The position numbers and the translations under genes were made by a program. The notes under the pieces are model-generated. The model was not told the DNA's origin. It saw only the letters and a list, made by a program, of their open reading frames with translations, and ran no database searches. From Exiguobacterium sp. s193 (GTDB taxonomy: Bacteria > Bacillota > Bacilli > Exiguobacteriales > Exiguobacteriaceae), in the NCBI RefSeq assembly GCF_018618755.1, contig NZ_JACSMR010000002.1, positions 186,001 through 250,000 on the forward strand: a stretch of DNA of 64,000 nt. Direction: 5' to 3'. Of the stretch, positions 36,515 through 45,612 are shown piece by piece (the stretch's first letter is position 1; every line of letters begins with the position of its first letter).

Positions 36515-37258
36515 ATGCTTGAAAAAATCATTAAGCTAAAAGAACAAGGATTGACGACAAAACAAATCGCAGAAAAATTAGAATCGACGGAAGGGAAAGT
36601 GAAATATGCCTGGAGTAAATACCGCAAGTCACTTTCAGAACCGACTAATAAAAAAACGACTGCTCCTAAAACAAAAAATACAGGAGCAAAACCAACGAAG
36701 AAAGCCACGCCATCGATGAAAACTTCCGGGAACGACATCGTTCCAGCGGTCATCGCGATTCCATCGCTTGAACGGGACGCATTCGGTATGGCGACGCATT
36801 ATGAAGACGATATCATGCATGCGATTGTGCAATCACCGACAGCTCTATATGTCTACTGGGAACTATCAGAATTGTCACGGAAGATGTTAGAGACACATTA
36901 CCATGCGTCATTCGATTCATTCCGGAAAGAACTTCGGATCATCGATGTGACTTTGGTTGATTATGAACAAGGTGAAGCGAACCGGACGTATCAATTTGAA
37001 CTACCGGAAATGACGAATTCCTGGTTCGTACGACCACTCTCCCCAAACACTACATACATCATTGAATGGGGAATTCAAACGATTGATGGCGATTTCTTGC
37101 CGGTCTTACGTTCGAAGCCGGTCGAGACGCCGCGGGACGAGCCAGCTGTAGAAGGACGGTTCGCAGAAGTCGTCGCGCGTTGGCAAAATGGTGAAGTCGA
37201 TCAACCAGAGTGGGTAGAAGTGTTGCGCCCGTATTCATATTTCGACCGGATTCGTTAA
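36515..37258 (+). CDS. DUF4912 protein with N-terminal HTH-like segment
   Basis: A 247-residue protein of unknown function. Residues 1-40 (IIKLKEQGLTTKQIAEKL) look like a helix-turn-helix. A Lys/Thr/Pro-rich linker (about 41-75) follows. The DUF4912 domain (about 85-220) shows LYVYWELSE and TTYIIEWGIQT. ATG 36515 has AGAGGTGATAGG upstream. The next gene, 36 bases later, encodes a GH57 enzyme. DUF4912 and GH57 genes occur together in other Firmicutes, which suggests a common polysaccharide role, but this is inference. Confidence 0.85.
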   Translation: MLEKIIKLKEQGLTTKQIAEKLESTEGKVKYAWSKYRKSLSEPTNKKTTAPKTKNTGAKPTKKATPSMKTSGNDIVPAVIAIPSLERDAFGMATHYEDDIMHAIVQSPTALYVYWELSELSRKMLETHYHASFDSFRKELRIIDVTLVDYEQGEANRTYQFELPEMTNSWFVRPLSPNTTYIIEWGIQTIDGDFLPVLRSKPVETPRDEPAVEGRFAEVVARWQNGEVDQPEWVEVLRPYSYFDRIR

Positions 37259-37294
37259 GTAAAAGAGATAGAAAGAAGGAGAGGAAGAGAAAAC

Positions 37295-39478
37295 ATGCGT
37301 AAAGGTTATTTTTCACTCGTATTACACGCCCATTTACCATATATTCGTCATCAAGAAGCACATCGCCTCGAGGAGCGCTGGATGTATGAAGCCATCTCCG
37401 AGACCTATATTCCATTACTATGGGAAATCAATCGTCTTGAACGGCCGCTTGGTTGGACAATCAGTATTTCTCCACCTGTCATCGAGATGTTGGCGGATTC
37501 GTTGATTCAAGAACGGTATGTCGAACATCTGGACGACACATTACGTTTGATTGATCAAGAACTGGAACGGGACTTAGTCAAAGAAGAGCGTGATGCTCTT
37601 CTCTTCTATAAAGAACGGTACCATGATTTGAAAGTGACCTTTGAGTATTGGGGACGTGATTTAAACCATGCGTTCCGTCACTATAAAGAAGCAGGATACC
37701 TCGAATTGATGACTTGTACGGCGACACACGGTTTCAGTCCGCATATGTTATCCGAACAAGCGGCACGGTCAGAGATTCAGACAGGGATGAATTGTTTCGA
37801 ACGGCATTACGGATTCCGACCGACGGGACTTTGGATGCCGGAATGTGCCTATACACCTGGCCTCGATAAAATCATGTATGAAGAAGGGATTCGTTATACA
37901 TTCGTAGACGAACATTCCATCTTAAACGCGGATCCTGCTCCGAAACACGGAATTGGTGCACCGGTCTATTCGCCGCACGGTGTCGCGTTATTCCCACGCG
38001 ATCAAATCATTTCCGGTCGGATTTGGAGTTCGGTCATCGGGTATCCGGGACATCCGAACTACCGTGAGTTTTACCGTGACCTTGCTTACGACCGCGAGTG
38101 GGACCAAATTGCGGAATTCATGCATCCGGAAGGGCTTCGTTACGATACAGGATTGAAATTGCACCGTGTCACAGGAGAGTCCGATCAAAAGGCCTTTTAC
38201 GTCCGTGATTGGGCGTGGAAACAAACAGATGAGCATGCAGCTGATTTTGCGGGCGCATTGGCCGAGCACCTTGATCAACAAAGCGGACAAGACTTCCCGC
38301 CGTTTCTTGTCACGGCACCGTTTGACGCGGAACTGTTTGGTCATTGGTGGTTTGAAGGACCTGACTTCCTCGGTAAAGCGATGGAGCGTTTTGAAGACTT
38401 TGGAATCGAATCGATTTCACCCGCGACATTCCTCGATCGACATTTCGATGATATCGAAACGGTTCATGTCGCGATGGGGACATGGGGACGCAAAGGATAT
38501 GCAGATGTCTGGATTAACGAACGAAATGACTGGATGATTCGTCACTTGCATCAACTTGAAAAACGTCTCGCAGGTGTTGTTGCCCGCAACCGTCACCAGG
38601 ACGGATTGACGCTCAAAGCGAAACGTCAGTTGATTCGCGAGTATCTCCTTGCCGTCTCAAGCGACTGGCCGTTCATTCTTGACGGACAGACGACGGCACA
38701 ATACGCGGCGAATCGTTTCCGTGAACATATTAAACGATTCGAAGAAACGGAACGGTTACTGGACGCTGGAGAATTAACAATCGATTGGCTGGAAGCACGT
38801 TATGCCGAATACCCATTTTTAGCAGATGAAGATATCGAACCCGATGTCTACCTGACAGCGCACGATTACTATGTGGCGGTAAAACGTGAGACGTCATGGA
38901 ACGATCAAGCTGTCCTGCTCGTCGCAAAAGACTATACGGACACGAATCGGCCAATTGCCGACTTCGCAAAACGGTTGGCGCGTGCCGGGGAAAATGTCTA
39001 TGTCATCACCGAAAGCGAAACGGATTACCGCTTCGAAGATGGTGTTCATGTTTATGGCATTAAACAAACAGGTCTGCCACTCGTCCAGACGTATAACCAA
39101 TTGGCGGCATTGAATCTTGCGGTACTCCGCCAAGCGCAGGCGCTTTATAAAATTGTCGAGTTCCGTCTTGTCCATAACTTTACGATGGAGACAGCATCCG
39201 CTGCGCAGTCGTTCGCGGAAATAAATCAGCTGCCGCTCGTCAGTAACGTGTATAATCTAGAGAGTGAACGTTCACCAGCGAGTACAGGTGGTCTAGTCGT
39301 TGCCATTAAACGACTCGAAGGCGAGGCGTTGCGACATTCAGCAGTCATTTATTTAGAACGTGAAGAAGCACGACAAGGCATCGAAAAAGACTATCATGCG
39401 TCGCAACAGCCGCTTGATTTCCAAGAGAACCTTGAAAAACCATACGAACAATTGGCGATTCAGAAAAAGAACGGATGA
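37295..39478 (+). CDS. GH57 glucan-branching-type enzyme with C-terminal GT-like domain
   Basis: A 727-residue protein. Residues 1-410 form the GH57 (beta/alpha)7 barrel: HAHLPYIRH, GLWMPECAYTPGLD with the likely nucleophile Glu183, and APFDAELFGHWWFEG with the likely Asp344. Residues about 415-510 form the DUF1957 helical domain. Residues about 530-727 form a Rossmann-like unit (VLLVAKDYTD, DFAKRLARAGENVYVITE, LVHNFTMETASAAQSFAEINQLPLV) that resembles the N-terminal half of GT-B glycosyltransferases, without the usual sugar-nucleotide half. It probably remodels alpha-glucan (branching). RBS AAGGAGAGG precedes ATG 37295. Confidence 0.88.
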   Translation: MRKGYFSLVLHAHLPYIRHQEAHRLEERWMYEAISETYIPLLWEINRLERPLGWTISISPPVIEMLADSLIQERYVEHLDDTLRLIDQELERDLVKEERDALLFYKERYHDLKVTFEYWGRDLNHAFRHYKEAGYLELMTCTATHGFSPHMLSEQAARSEIQTGMNCFERHYGFRPTGLWMPECAYTPGLDKIMYEEGIRYTFVDEHSILNADPAPKHGIGAPVYSPHGVALFPRDQIISGRIWSSVIGYPGHPNYREFYRDLAYDREWDQIAEFMHPEGLRYDTGLKLHRVTGESDQKAFYVRDWAWKQTDEHAADFAGALAEHLDQQSGQDFPPFLVTAPFDAELFGHWWFEGPDFLGKAMERFEDFGIESISPATFLDRHFDDIETVHVAMGTWGRKGYADVWINERNDWMIRHLHQLEKRLAGVVARNRHQDGLTLKAKRQLIREYLLAVSSDWPFILDGQTTAQYAANRFREHIKRFEETERLLDAGELTIDWLEARYAEYPFLADEDIEPDVYLTAHDYYVAVKRETSWNDQAVLLVAKDYTDTNRPIADFAKRLARAGENVYVITESETDYRFEDGVHVYGIKQTGLPLVQTYNQLAALNLAVLRQAQALYKIVEFRLVHNFTMETASAAQSFAEINQLPLVSNVYNLESERSPASTGGLVVAIKRLEGEALRHSAVIYLEREEARQGIEKDYHASQQPLDFQENLEKPYEQLAIQKKNG

Positions 39479-39582
39479 ACAGTTGCAATTCCGTTCCTTT
39501 CTTGGTACGATACTTGAGTATGCTTAACCTTATGTAAAGCAAAAACACTTGATACATTGAGAGCTAGATAGGAGGGAATCCC

Positions 39583-39732
39583 ATGCGCGTTAAAATTACT
39601 TTGGCTTGCACTGAAACTGGTGACCGTACTTATATCACTAAAAAGAACAAGCGTAACAACCCAGAGCGTCTTGAGTTGAAGAAATACAACCCACGTCTCC
39701 GTAAGCACACACTTCACCGTGAAGTAAAATAA
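39583..39732 (+). CDS. rpmG: 50S ribosomal protein L33, zinc-free type
   Basis: A 49-residue ribosomal protein ([15 protein letters not shown] start, [25 protein letters not shown] end). Zinc-type L33 has two CxxC pairs; here only one Cys remains (ACTETG) and the second pair reads KKYNPRL, so it cannot bind zinc the usual way. ATG 39583 follows GGAGGG. It is a single-gene unit with a terminator and was too short for ordinary ORF listing. Confidence 0.95.
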   Translation: MRVKITLACTETGDRTYITKKNKRNNPERLELKKYNPRLRKHTLHREVK

Positions 39733-39741
39733 TTGAGATGG

Positions 39742-39772
39742 AAGCCGTCACCTTGTGTGATGGCTTTTTTTT
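39742..39772 (+). terminator. Terminator after rpmG
   Basis: AAGCCGTCAC and GTGATGGCTT arms around CTTGT, followed by a T run. Confidence 0.9.
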
Positions 39773-39790
39773 GAATAGGGGGAAAATCAC

Positions 39791-40339
39791 GTGAATAAAC
39801 AGGCGGTACGTCATGCTGTCGGGGAATCGATCACACAACTCGACGACCGAGTCGATCGTGAGCGAATGATTGAACAACATCTCTTTAGTTTACCGGAGTG
39901 GACAGAGGCGACATCGATCGCAGTGACGTTATCTTTTCGGAATGAGTGTTCGACGGACCGAATCATCGATCAAGCATGGAGTGAAGGAAAACGTGTTGTC
40001 ATTCCGAAGGTTGTCGGGAAACAGATGAAGTTTTTTGAACATACAGCGAATCATGTCCTCCTCGAAAATACGATGGGAATCCGTGAACCGGATGAGCAGG
40101 CATCCGAAATCCTGCTAAATACGGTTGATTTGTGCATCGTCCCGGGGCGCGCCTATACGCGGTCAGGTTACCGGATTGGATGGGGAGGCGGATTTTATGA
40201 CCGTTCCCTGGTCGAATTTTCAGGAGCGACGCTTTCGATCGCTTTTGCGATCCAAGTCGTCGAGCAGTTCGAAGTAGAATCGTTTGATCAGCCTGTCGAC
40301 ATGATTGTCACGGAAGAAGAAGTCATCCGATGCCGTTGA
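39791..40339 (+). CDS. yqgN: 5-formyltetrahydrofolate cyclo-ligase
   Basis: A 182-residue enzyme that turns 5-formyl-THF into 5,10-methenyl-THF with ATP. Its C-terminal signature GRAYTRSGYRIGWGGGFYDR carries the substrate/ATP loop. It starts at GTG 39791 with AGGGGG upstream. The 3' end overlaps the next gene by 10 bases. Position between rpmG and glcK matches B. subtilis yqgN. Confidence 0.93.
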   Translation: MNKQAVRHAVGESITQLDDRVDRERMIEQHLFSLPEWTEATSIAVTLSFRNECSTDRIIDQAWSEGKRVVIPKVVGKQMKFFEHTANHVLLENTMGIREPDEQASEILLNTVDLCIVPGRAYTRSGYRIGWGGGFYDRSLVEFSGATLSIAFAIQVVEQFEVESFDQPVDMIVTEEEVIRCR

Positions 40340-41112
40340 GTATGCTCTTCTTCATCTGCTTTGCTCTCGGCTATCTTGGTTATCGATTCCATATGTTAAC
40401 GAAAAGTGGTGCACTTTTGACGGTCCTCGTCGGCGGAGTGGTCGTCTACGCATTCGGTTATCAAGGTCTTCTTGTCTTACTGTTGTTTTTTGGAAGCTCG
40501 AGTTTACTTTCAAAATTCGGTAAAGCACGTAAGCAGACGGTAGATCAAATTGTTGAAAAAGACGGGGCGCGGGATGGCTGGCAAGTGCTCGCGAATGGTG
40601 GGACCGCCCTCATTGCTTCTGTTGCTGTCCTTTTGACGAACGAATTTGATTACCTGTTACTGTTCTTAATCGTCATCGCTGCTTCGAACGCGGATACGTG
40701 GGCATCCGAAATCGGACCGTTGTCCCGAAAAGAACCCATTTCGATTCGGACGTTACGACCGGTGCGCCGTGGCACGAGTGGCGGTATCTCTGTACTTGGA
40801 ACGAGTGCGACCATCGCCGGAGCACTGTTTATCGCGACAGCGGGGGACGTCTTGTTCGACTTGACGATAAAGGAATGGTTTTTGGTCGCAGCAGGAGGCG
40901 TACTCGGCAGCATCCTTGATACGTTGTTAGGCGGAACCGTCCAACGGAAGTACCGCTGCCAAGTTTGCGGAAAAGAAACGGAGAAACGGGTACATCATCA
41001 GGAAACGACAGAGTTCGTCCGAGGTTTTAAGTGGTTAGGGAACGATGCCGTCAATTATTTATCGAGTACGACGGCTGGGCTTGTTGGTTTCATCTTGTAT
41101 CGATTGTGGTAA
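40330..41112 (+). CDS. DUF92 integral membrane protein
   Basis: A 260-residue protein with about six helices. It has the LTKSGALLTVLVGGVVVYAFG start, NADTWASEIGPLSR, RPVRRGTSGGISVLGT and GSILDTLLGGTVQ segments of the DUF92 (TMEM19-like) family. Plant relatives act as phytyl-phosphate kinases; the bacterial role is not known. A CxxC pair (CQVCGKETEKRVH) follows residue 215. It is translationally coupled to the folate gene by a 10-base overlap. Confidence 0.88.
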   Translation: MPLSMLFFICFALGYLGYRFHMLTKSGALLTVLVGGVVVYAFGYQGLLVLLLFFGSSSLLSKFGKARKQTVDQIVEKDGARDGWQVLANGGTALIASVAVLLTNEFDYLLLFLIVIAASNADTWASEIGPLSRKEPISIRTLRPVRRGTSGGISVLGTSATIAGALFIATAGDVLFDLTIKEWFLVAAGGVLGSILDTLLGGTVQRKYRCQVCGKETEKRVHHQETTEFVRGFKWLGNDAVNYLSSTTAGLVGFILYRLW

Positions 41113-41172
41113 TGGAAGATGAAGCATCTGACTTCCTTATGTTAGGATATTATTGACACAATTTAGACAAGA

Positions 41173-41241
41173 TGTGACCGTTTTCACAGCCTTTATTAGT
41201 TTGTGAAAGATGTTACAATCTAATTGTGAGATAGTTAACAA
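41173..41241 (+). promoter_or_regulatory. Three Rex-like operators before ldh
   Basis: TGTGACCGTTTTCACA (41173-41188) differs from the TGTGAA-N4-TTCACA Rex core by one base. TTGTGAAAGATGTTACAA (41201-41218) and TTGTGAGATAGTTAACAA (41224-41241) are further matches with two or more differences. Rex is the redox (NADH/NAD) repressor that commonly controls ldh. Confidence 0.72.
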
Positions 41242-41277
41242 ACTTTTGAATTGTACTTGGAAGGGTGGACATAACGG

Positions 41278-42231
41278 ATGGAATTACATGCGAAAGTGAC
41301 ACGGGTTGCATTGATTGGTGCGGGGGCAGTAGGATCTAGTTTTGCCTATCAAATGACGACGGCTGGGCTTTGTGAGGAGCTCGTCATTATTGATGTGAAC
41401 AAGGCGAAAGCTGAAGGGGAAGCGATGGATTTAAATCACGGGACACCGTTCAGTTCGTCACCGATGCGGATTTGGGCAGGGGACTATGCGGATTGTAAAG
41501 ATGCAGAAGTCATCGTCATCACAGCAGGTGCACCACAAAAGCCCGGTGAGACTCGGCTTGACCTCGTTGCAAAAAATGCCTTAATCATGAAAGAAATGAT
41601 GCGTCAAATCATGGAGTCCGGTTTTGACGGCATCATCGTCGTCGCGTCAAATCCGGTCGATATCATGGCACACTTAGCGTGGAAATATTCTGGTCTCCCA
41701 AAAAGTCGTGTCTTCGGTTCAGGGACGGTCCTTGATACGGCGCGTCTGCGTCAAATGTTAGGAGAATACTTTAATATCGATTCACGGAACGCCCATGCGT
41801 ACATTTTAGGGGAGCATGGCGACACGGAATTTGCGGCTTGGAGCAATTCACGAATCTACGGGAAAACGATTGATGAGCTCCTTGCCGAAGACGACCGTTA
41901 TTCTCAAGAAGACCTAGATCAAATCTATATTAACGTACGGGACGCGGCCTATCATATCATCGAACGAAAAGGGGCAACGTATTATGCGATTGGTCTCGGA
42001 CTCGTCCGGATCGTTCGCGCAATCCTCGGAAACGAGAACTGTTTATTGACGGTAGGAGCTCATGTCGACGGTCAATACGGGATTTCCGGGATTCATATCG
42101 GTGTACCGGCCGTCATCAACCGTCAAGGGGTACGTGAAGTCATCGAAGTATCACTGACGGATGAGGAATTAAAAAAATTCCACCATTCTGCTGAGGTCCT
42201 TCGTCAAACGATGGAGCCTGTCTTACGTTAA
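41278..42231 (+). CDS. ldh: L-lactate dehydrogenase
   Basis: A 317-residue NAD-dependent enzyme reducing pyruvate to L-lactate. The N-terminal Rossmann site is [14 protein letters not shown]. The substrate-binding region is [18 protein letters not shown], with Arg for pyruvate and the Gln typical of LDH in place of the malate dehydrogenase Arg. The catalytic motif is LGEHGDTE (His). ATG 41278 follows GGAAGGGTGG. Upstream Rex-like sites suggest induction when NADH is high, during oxygen limitation. Confidence 0.96.
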   Translation: MELHAKVTRVALIGAGAVGSSFAYQMTTAGLCEELVIIDVNKAKAEGEAMDLNHGTPFSSSPMRIWAGDYADCKDAEVIVITAGAPQKPGETRLDLVAKNALIMKEMMRQIMESGFDGIIVVASNPVDIMAHLAWKYSGLPKSRVFGSGTVLDTARLRQMLGEYFNIDSRNAHAYILGEHGDTEFAAWSNSRIYGKTIDELLAEDDRYSQEDLDQIYINVRDAAYHIIERKGATYYAIGLGLVRIVRAILGNENCLLTVGAHVDGQYGISGIHIGVPAVINRQGVREVIEVSLTDEELKKFHHSAEVLRQTMEPVLR

Positions 42232-42241
42232 ATATACAAGG

Positions 42242-42292
42242 AAAACGTACCAGCTAGACGCTGCTTTCAGCGCGACAGCCGGTACGTTTTTT
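42242..42292 (+). terminator. Terminator after ldh
   Basis: AAAACGTACC (42242-42251) pairs with GGTACGTTTT (42281-42290), with an inner GCGC/GCTG stem-loop and TT after. Confidence 0.88.
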
Positions 42293-42426
42293 ATAATCTA
42301 AGAGGCAAAGGATAAAAATCTAAAAACTAGGTTTTATTTTACTAGAAAAAGGTTATTTAAAGGATAGAAGAGTTTTTCATGTCTAAAGCATCATTAGAAA
42401 GCTCACAAAGGGGAGAATCGACAGTC

Positions 42427-42936
42427 ATGTATACATTTCGAACGTTAACAAAAGAAGATGCAGAACAGTATTGGCGTTTACGCCTTGAAGGGCTAAAAAA
42501 TCATCCGGATGCGTTTGGACATTCGTTTGATGATGAACAACAAACACCATTAAAAGAAGTCCGGGAAGGATTAGAAGGGGACCCAGAGTCTGACGAAGTA
42601 TGGATTGGCATATTTGATGAAGAGAAATTGTTCGGGTTCGGTCAAGTCAAGCCGTATGAATTATCACGTGAATCCCATAAGGCAATGATTTCTGGCGTCT
42701 ATATCTCACCGGACTATCGTGGGGGAACAGGGCGTGCGTTGATGGAAGCATTGATTGAGGAAGCCAAACAAATTCCGGATGTCGAGCAAGTCATTTTAGC
42801 CGTCTTGTCAGGAAACGAAGCTGCACAGAAACTGTATGAGTCGCTTGGTTTTGAAGTGTATGCAGAGGACCCTGATTCGGTCAAACTAGAAGATGGTACG
42901 TATCGGGATGACATTTGGATGAAGAAATACGTCTAA
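42427..42936 (+). CDS. GNAT-family N-acetyltransferase
   Basis: A 169-residue acetyltransferase. The acetyl-CoA loop appears as VYISPDYRGGTGRALMEALI (motif A), followed by LAVLSGNEAAQKLYESLGFEVY (motif B). The substrate is unknown. I chose ATG 42427 because the GNAT fold begins at once (MYTFRTLTKEDAEQYW) and GGGGAG lies 11 bases before; an in-frame ATG at 42379 would add 16 polar residues and is also possible. It is a single gene between two terminators. Confidence 0.88.
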   Translation: MYTFRTLTKEDAEQYWRLRLEGLKNHPDAFGHSFDDEQQTPLKEVREGLEGDPESDEVWIGIFDEEKLFGFGQVKPYELSRESHKAMISGVYISPDYRGGTGRALMEALIEEAKQIPDVEQVILAVLSGNEAAQKLYESLGFEVYAEDPDSVKLEDGTYRDDIWMKKYV

Positions 42937-42961
42937 GTGATTGCCGGATCGAACCGATCGT

Positions 42962-42997
42962 AAAGCTGTAGCATAAATCATGCTATGGCTTTTTTTG
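42962..42997 (+). terminator. Terminator after the GNAT gene
   Basis: AGCTGTAGCAT and ATGCTATGGCT arms (one G-T pair) around AAATC, followed by TTTTTTT. Confidence 0.9.
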
Positions 42998-43137
42998 ATG
43001 GGTTGGTTAAGCGTAAAAGGAACAGCAATACGATTCGTTTTCGCCATAGGGGAGATATTTGGTATCATAAGAAAAAGGGTTTTATTAAAATATAGAGGTA
43101 TGCTTCAACCGAAGCTGCCGTGTGAGGAGCAAATAAG

Positions 43138-44175
43138 ATGAAAGCAGTTGTTGAGACGATTCGCGAACTAGTAGAAATTCCGAGCCCGACCGGTTTTACG
43201 ACACACGCTCTTACATATGTAGAAAATCGTTTTAAAAAAGAAGGCATCACGTATAAAAAACTCGAAAAAGGTGCCCTGCTCGCTACGTTACCTGGAGACT
43301 CTTCCCGCATCCGCTTGTTGACGGCACATGTCGACACGCTCGGGGCGATGGTCAAGGAAATTTTGCCGACAGGTCGCCTGACGTTATCACAACTTGGCGG
43401 TTATGCATGGACGGCAATCGAAGGTGAAAATTGTCTTGTTCATAAAATGGACGGACAGACGGTATCGGGGACGATTTTATTCCATCATTCGAGCGTCCAC
43501 ACGTCACGCGTGACAAACACGGAAGAACGGAATGCGACGAATATCGAAGTGAGACTCGACATCCGGTCAACGACTGCAGAAGAGACACGGGTAGCAGGTA
43601 TTGAAGTCGGTGATATCGTGACGTTCGATCCGCGTTTTGTTCATACCGAAACAGGTTTCGTCAAATCACGTCACCTGGACGACAAAGCCTCTGTCGCCCT
43701 GCTGCTCGAACTGATGAAGGAGTGGAAACACGAGACGTTGCCGCATACGACGCAAATTTTGATTTCGAATTATGAAGAAGTCGGATTTGGCGGGAATGCC
43801 GGATTCTCTGAAGACGTCGCAGAATATATTGCCGTCGATATGGGCGCACTAGGAGAAGGGCAACACTCGGATGAATATACGGTATCGATTTGTGCGAAGG
43901 ACAGCTCAGGACCGTATGATCTTGCGTTACGCCACCAGTTCACACGTCTTGCCCAAAGCCATTCAATTCCGTATAAGGTCGACATCTATCCCTATTACAG
44001 TTCGGATGCTTCAGCAGCCGTCAGTGCGGGTCACGACGTCCGTCATGGACTGCTGGGTCCAGGAATCGAGTCGAGCCACTCGTATGAACGGACGCATGAA
44101 GCGTCGCTTCAAGCGACGTATGATTTACTGAACGTGTTCGTGAAGGAGAAAATGAATGATGAAAACACTTTATGA
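43138..44175 (+). CDS. M42-family aminopeptidase
   Basis: A 345-residue dinuclear-metal peptidase of the glutamyl aminopeptidase/cellulase M42 family. Metal and catalytic residues sit in LTAHVDTLG, RHLDDKASVALLL, NYEEVGFGGNAG (catalytic Glu pair), VDMGAL and SHSYERTH (C-terminal His). ATG 43138 follows GAGGAG. It probably trims peptides in the cytoplasm. Its end overlaps yqgQ by 20 bases, suggesting co-translation. Confidence 0.93.
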   Translation: MKAVVETIRELVEIPSPTGFTTHALTYVENRFKKEGITYKKLEKGALLATLPGDSSRIRLLTAHVDTLGAMVKEILPTGRLTLSQLGGYAWTAIEGENCLVHKMDGQTVSGTILFHHSSVHTSRVTNTEERNATNIEVRLDIRSTTAEETRVAGIEVGDIVTFDPRFVHTETGFVKSRHLDDKASVALLLELMKEWKHETLPHTTQILISNYEEVGFGGNAGFSEDVAEYIAVDMGALGEGQHSDEYTVSICAKDSSGPYDLALRHQFTRLAQSHSIPYKVDIYPYYSSDASAAVSAGHDVRHGLLGPGIESSHSYERTHEASLQATYDLLNVFVKEKMNDENTL

Positions 44176-44356
44176 TGTACAGCAGTTATTAAAAACATAT
44201 GGGACAATCGTGTATCTCGGAGACCGAGAATCCGACATCGCAATGATGATGCTTGAACTCGATGAACTGGAACAAGCGGGTGTACTAGAAAACAAACAAT
44301 ATGATTCAGCAAAAGTAATTTTGGCACATGAACTACAAAAATCACGAAAATCGTAA
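44156..44356 (+). CDS. yqgQ: YqgQ family protein (DUF910)
   Basis: A 66-residue acidic protein with the TLYDVQQLLKTYGTIVYLGDRESDIAMM pattern of the YqgQ family (residues 4-31). Function is not established; it may bind nucleic acid or act with glucokinase, next to which it is also found in B. subtilis. ATG 44156 follows AAGGAG at 44143-44148. Confidence 0.9.
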   Translation: MMKTLYDVQQLLKTYGTIVYLGDRESDIAMMMLELDELEQAGVLENKQYDSAKVILAHELQKSRKS

Positions 44357-44445
44357 GAAAAAGTCTTATGCAACCCTTTGCACAAGATTGCCGTTCAGCT
44401 AAACTAATAGAGATGAAAGCATTTACGAATAAGGGAGCTATGCAG

Positions 44446-45396
44446 ATGAAATGGTTACTCGGGATTGATATCGGCGGAACGACAGTCAAGATGGCAATAC
44501 TTGATTTACAAGGCATCATCGTTGAAAAGTGGGAGATTGAGACGGTTATCCTGAATGACGGGGAACAAATTCCAGGCGACATCGCAAAATCTTTTTTTGA
44601 AAAATGTAAAGAAAGTAATAAACGACCGGAAGACTTTGTGGGTGCCGGAATCGGTGCACCGGGTTTTATCGACTTTAATACCGGTGTCGTCGAGCGCGCC
44701 GTCAACATCGGCTGGAATAACTTTGAGTTGATCGGTGAATTCGAACGGTTGACGGGGTTACCGGCTGTCATTGAAAATGATGCGAATGCGGCGGCAATCG
44801 GTGAGATGTGGAAAGGTGCCGGGAGCGGGGCAACGGAACTACTTGCCGTGACTCTCGGGACAGGTGTTGGCGGCGGATTGATCACGAATGGTCAAATCGT
44901 CCACGGGACTGTCGGGATGGCGGGCGAAATCGGACACATCACGATGCTTGCTGAAGGCGGTGTCTTGTGCGGTTGTGGACGGAGAGGATGTCTTGAAACG
45001 ATCGCCTCTGCAACTGGTGTCGCACGTCTCGGGCTCGAAAAACGAAAAGGGCAGCAAACGGTCCTGAACGATATTAAAGCCGTGACGGCGAAGGATGTCT
45101 TCGATGCCTACGCGAAAGGCGATAAAATCGCGACGGAAGTCGTCGAGGAAGTGACGTTCCATCTAGGACTAGCAATCTCGAACCTCGCGAATAGCATCAA
45201 TCCGGAAATGATCGTCATCGGTGGCGGTGTTTCAAAAGCAGGAGATGCTTTGATGGTACCACTCAAAAAACAATTTAAGCGTTTCGCATTACCGCGAGTG
45301 TTTGAGTCGACGACCTTTAAAATTGCTGAACTTGAAAATGATGCCGGCGTTATCGGATGTGCATGGCTCGCAAAACAAATGTTCTTAAAAAAATGA
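44446..45396 (+). CDS. glcK: Glucokinase (ROK family)
   Basis: A 316-residue ATP-dependent glucokinase making glucose-6-phosphate. Motifs: phosphate-binding GIDIGGTTVKMAI, GIGAPGFID, ENDANAAAIGE with the catalytic Asp, the VTLGTGVGGGLI adenosine region and the ROK zinc site EIGHITML...CGCGRRGCLE. I chose ATG 44446, 8 bases after AAGGGAG; in-frame ATGs at 44440 and upstream are poorly placed. It follows yqgQ as in B. subtilis. Confidence 0.95.
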   Translation: MKWLLGIDIGGTTVKMAILDLQGIIVEKWEIETVILNDGEQIPGDIAKSFFEKCKESNKRPEDFVGAGIGAPGFIDFNTGVVERAVNIGWNNFELIGEFERLTGLPAVIENDANAAAIGEMWKGAGSGATELLAVTLGTGVGGGLITNGQIVHGTVGMAGEIGHITMLAEGGVLCGCGRRGCLETIASATGVARLGLEKRKGQQTVLNDIKAVTAKDVFDAYAKGDKIATEVVEEVTFHLGLAISNLANSINPEMIVIGGGVSKAGDALMVPLKKQFKRFALPRVFESTTFKIAELENDAGVIGCAWLAKQMFLKK

Positions 45397-45413
45397 TTCC
45401 ATTAAATTTCAGG

Positions 45414-45443
45414 AAAAGGTTCGCTTTTGCGAATCTTTTTTTT
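45414..45443 (+). terminator. Terminator after glcK
   Basis: AAAGGTTCGC and GCGAATCTTT arms around TTTT, followed by a T run. Confidence 0.92.
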
Positions 45444-45495
45444 GTTTACAAACGTAAGGAAAGTATGTGATTGTTAAGTATCTACTTTATTCAGG

Positions 45496-45524
45496 TTGCA
45501 TTTTTGTAAAAGTAAGCGTAAAAT
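45496..45524 (+). promoter_or_regulatory. Promoter of the LTA synthase gene
   Basis: TTGCAT (45496-45501) and TAAAAT (45519-45524) are 17 bases apart, leaving an 88-base leader. Confidence 0.72.
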
Positions 45525-45612
45525 TTTCACGTGATACGGGTATAAATCGAATAGGTAATGACGTGTAAAAGTTTCAAGTCAAGAACACACGTATATTAGG
45601 AGGCAGGTTTTT

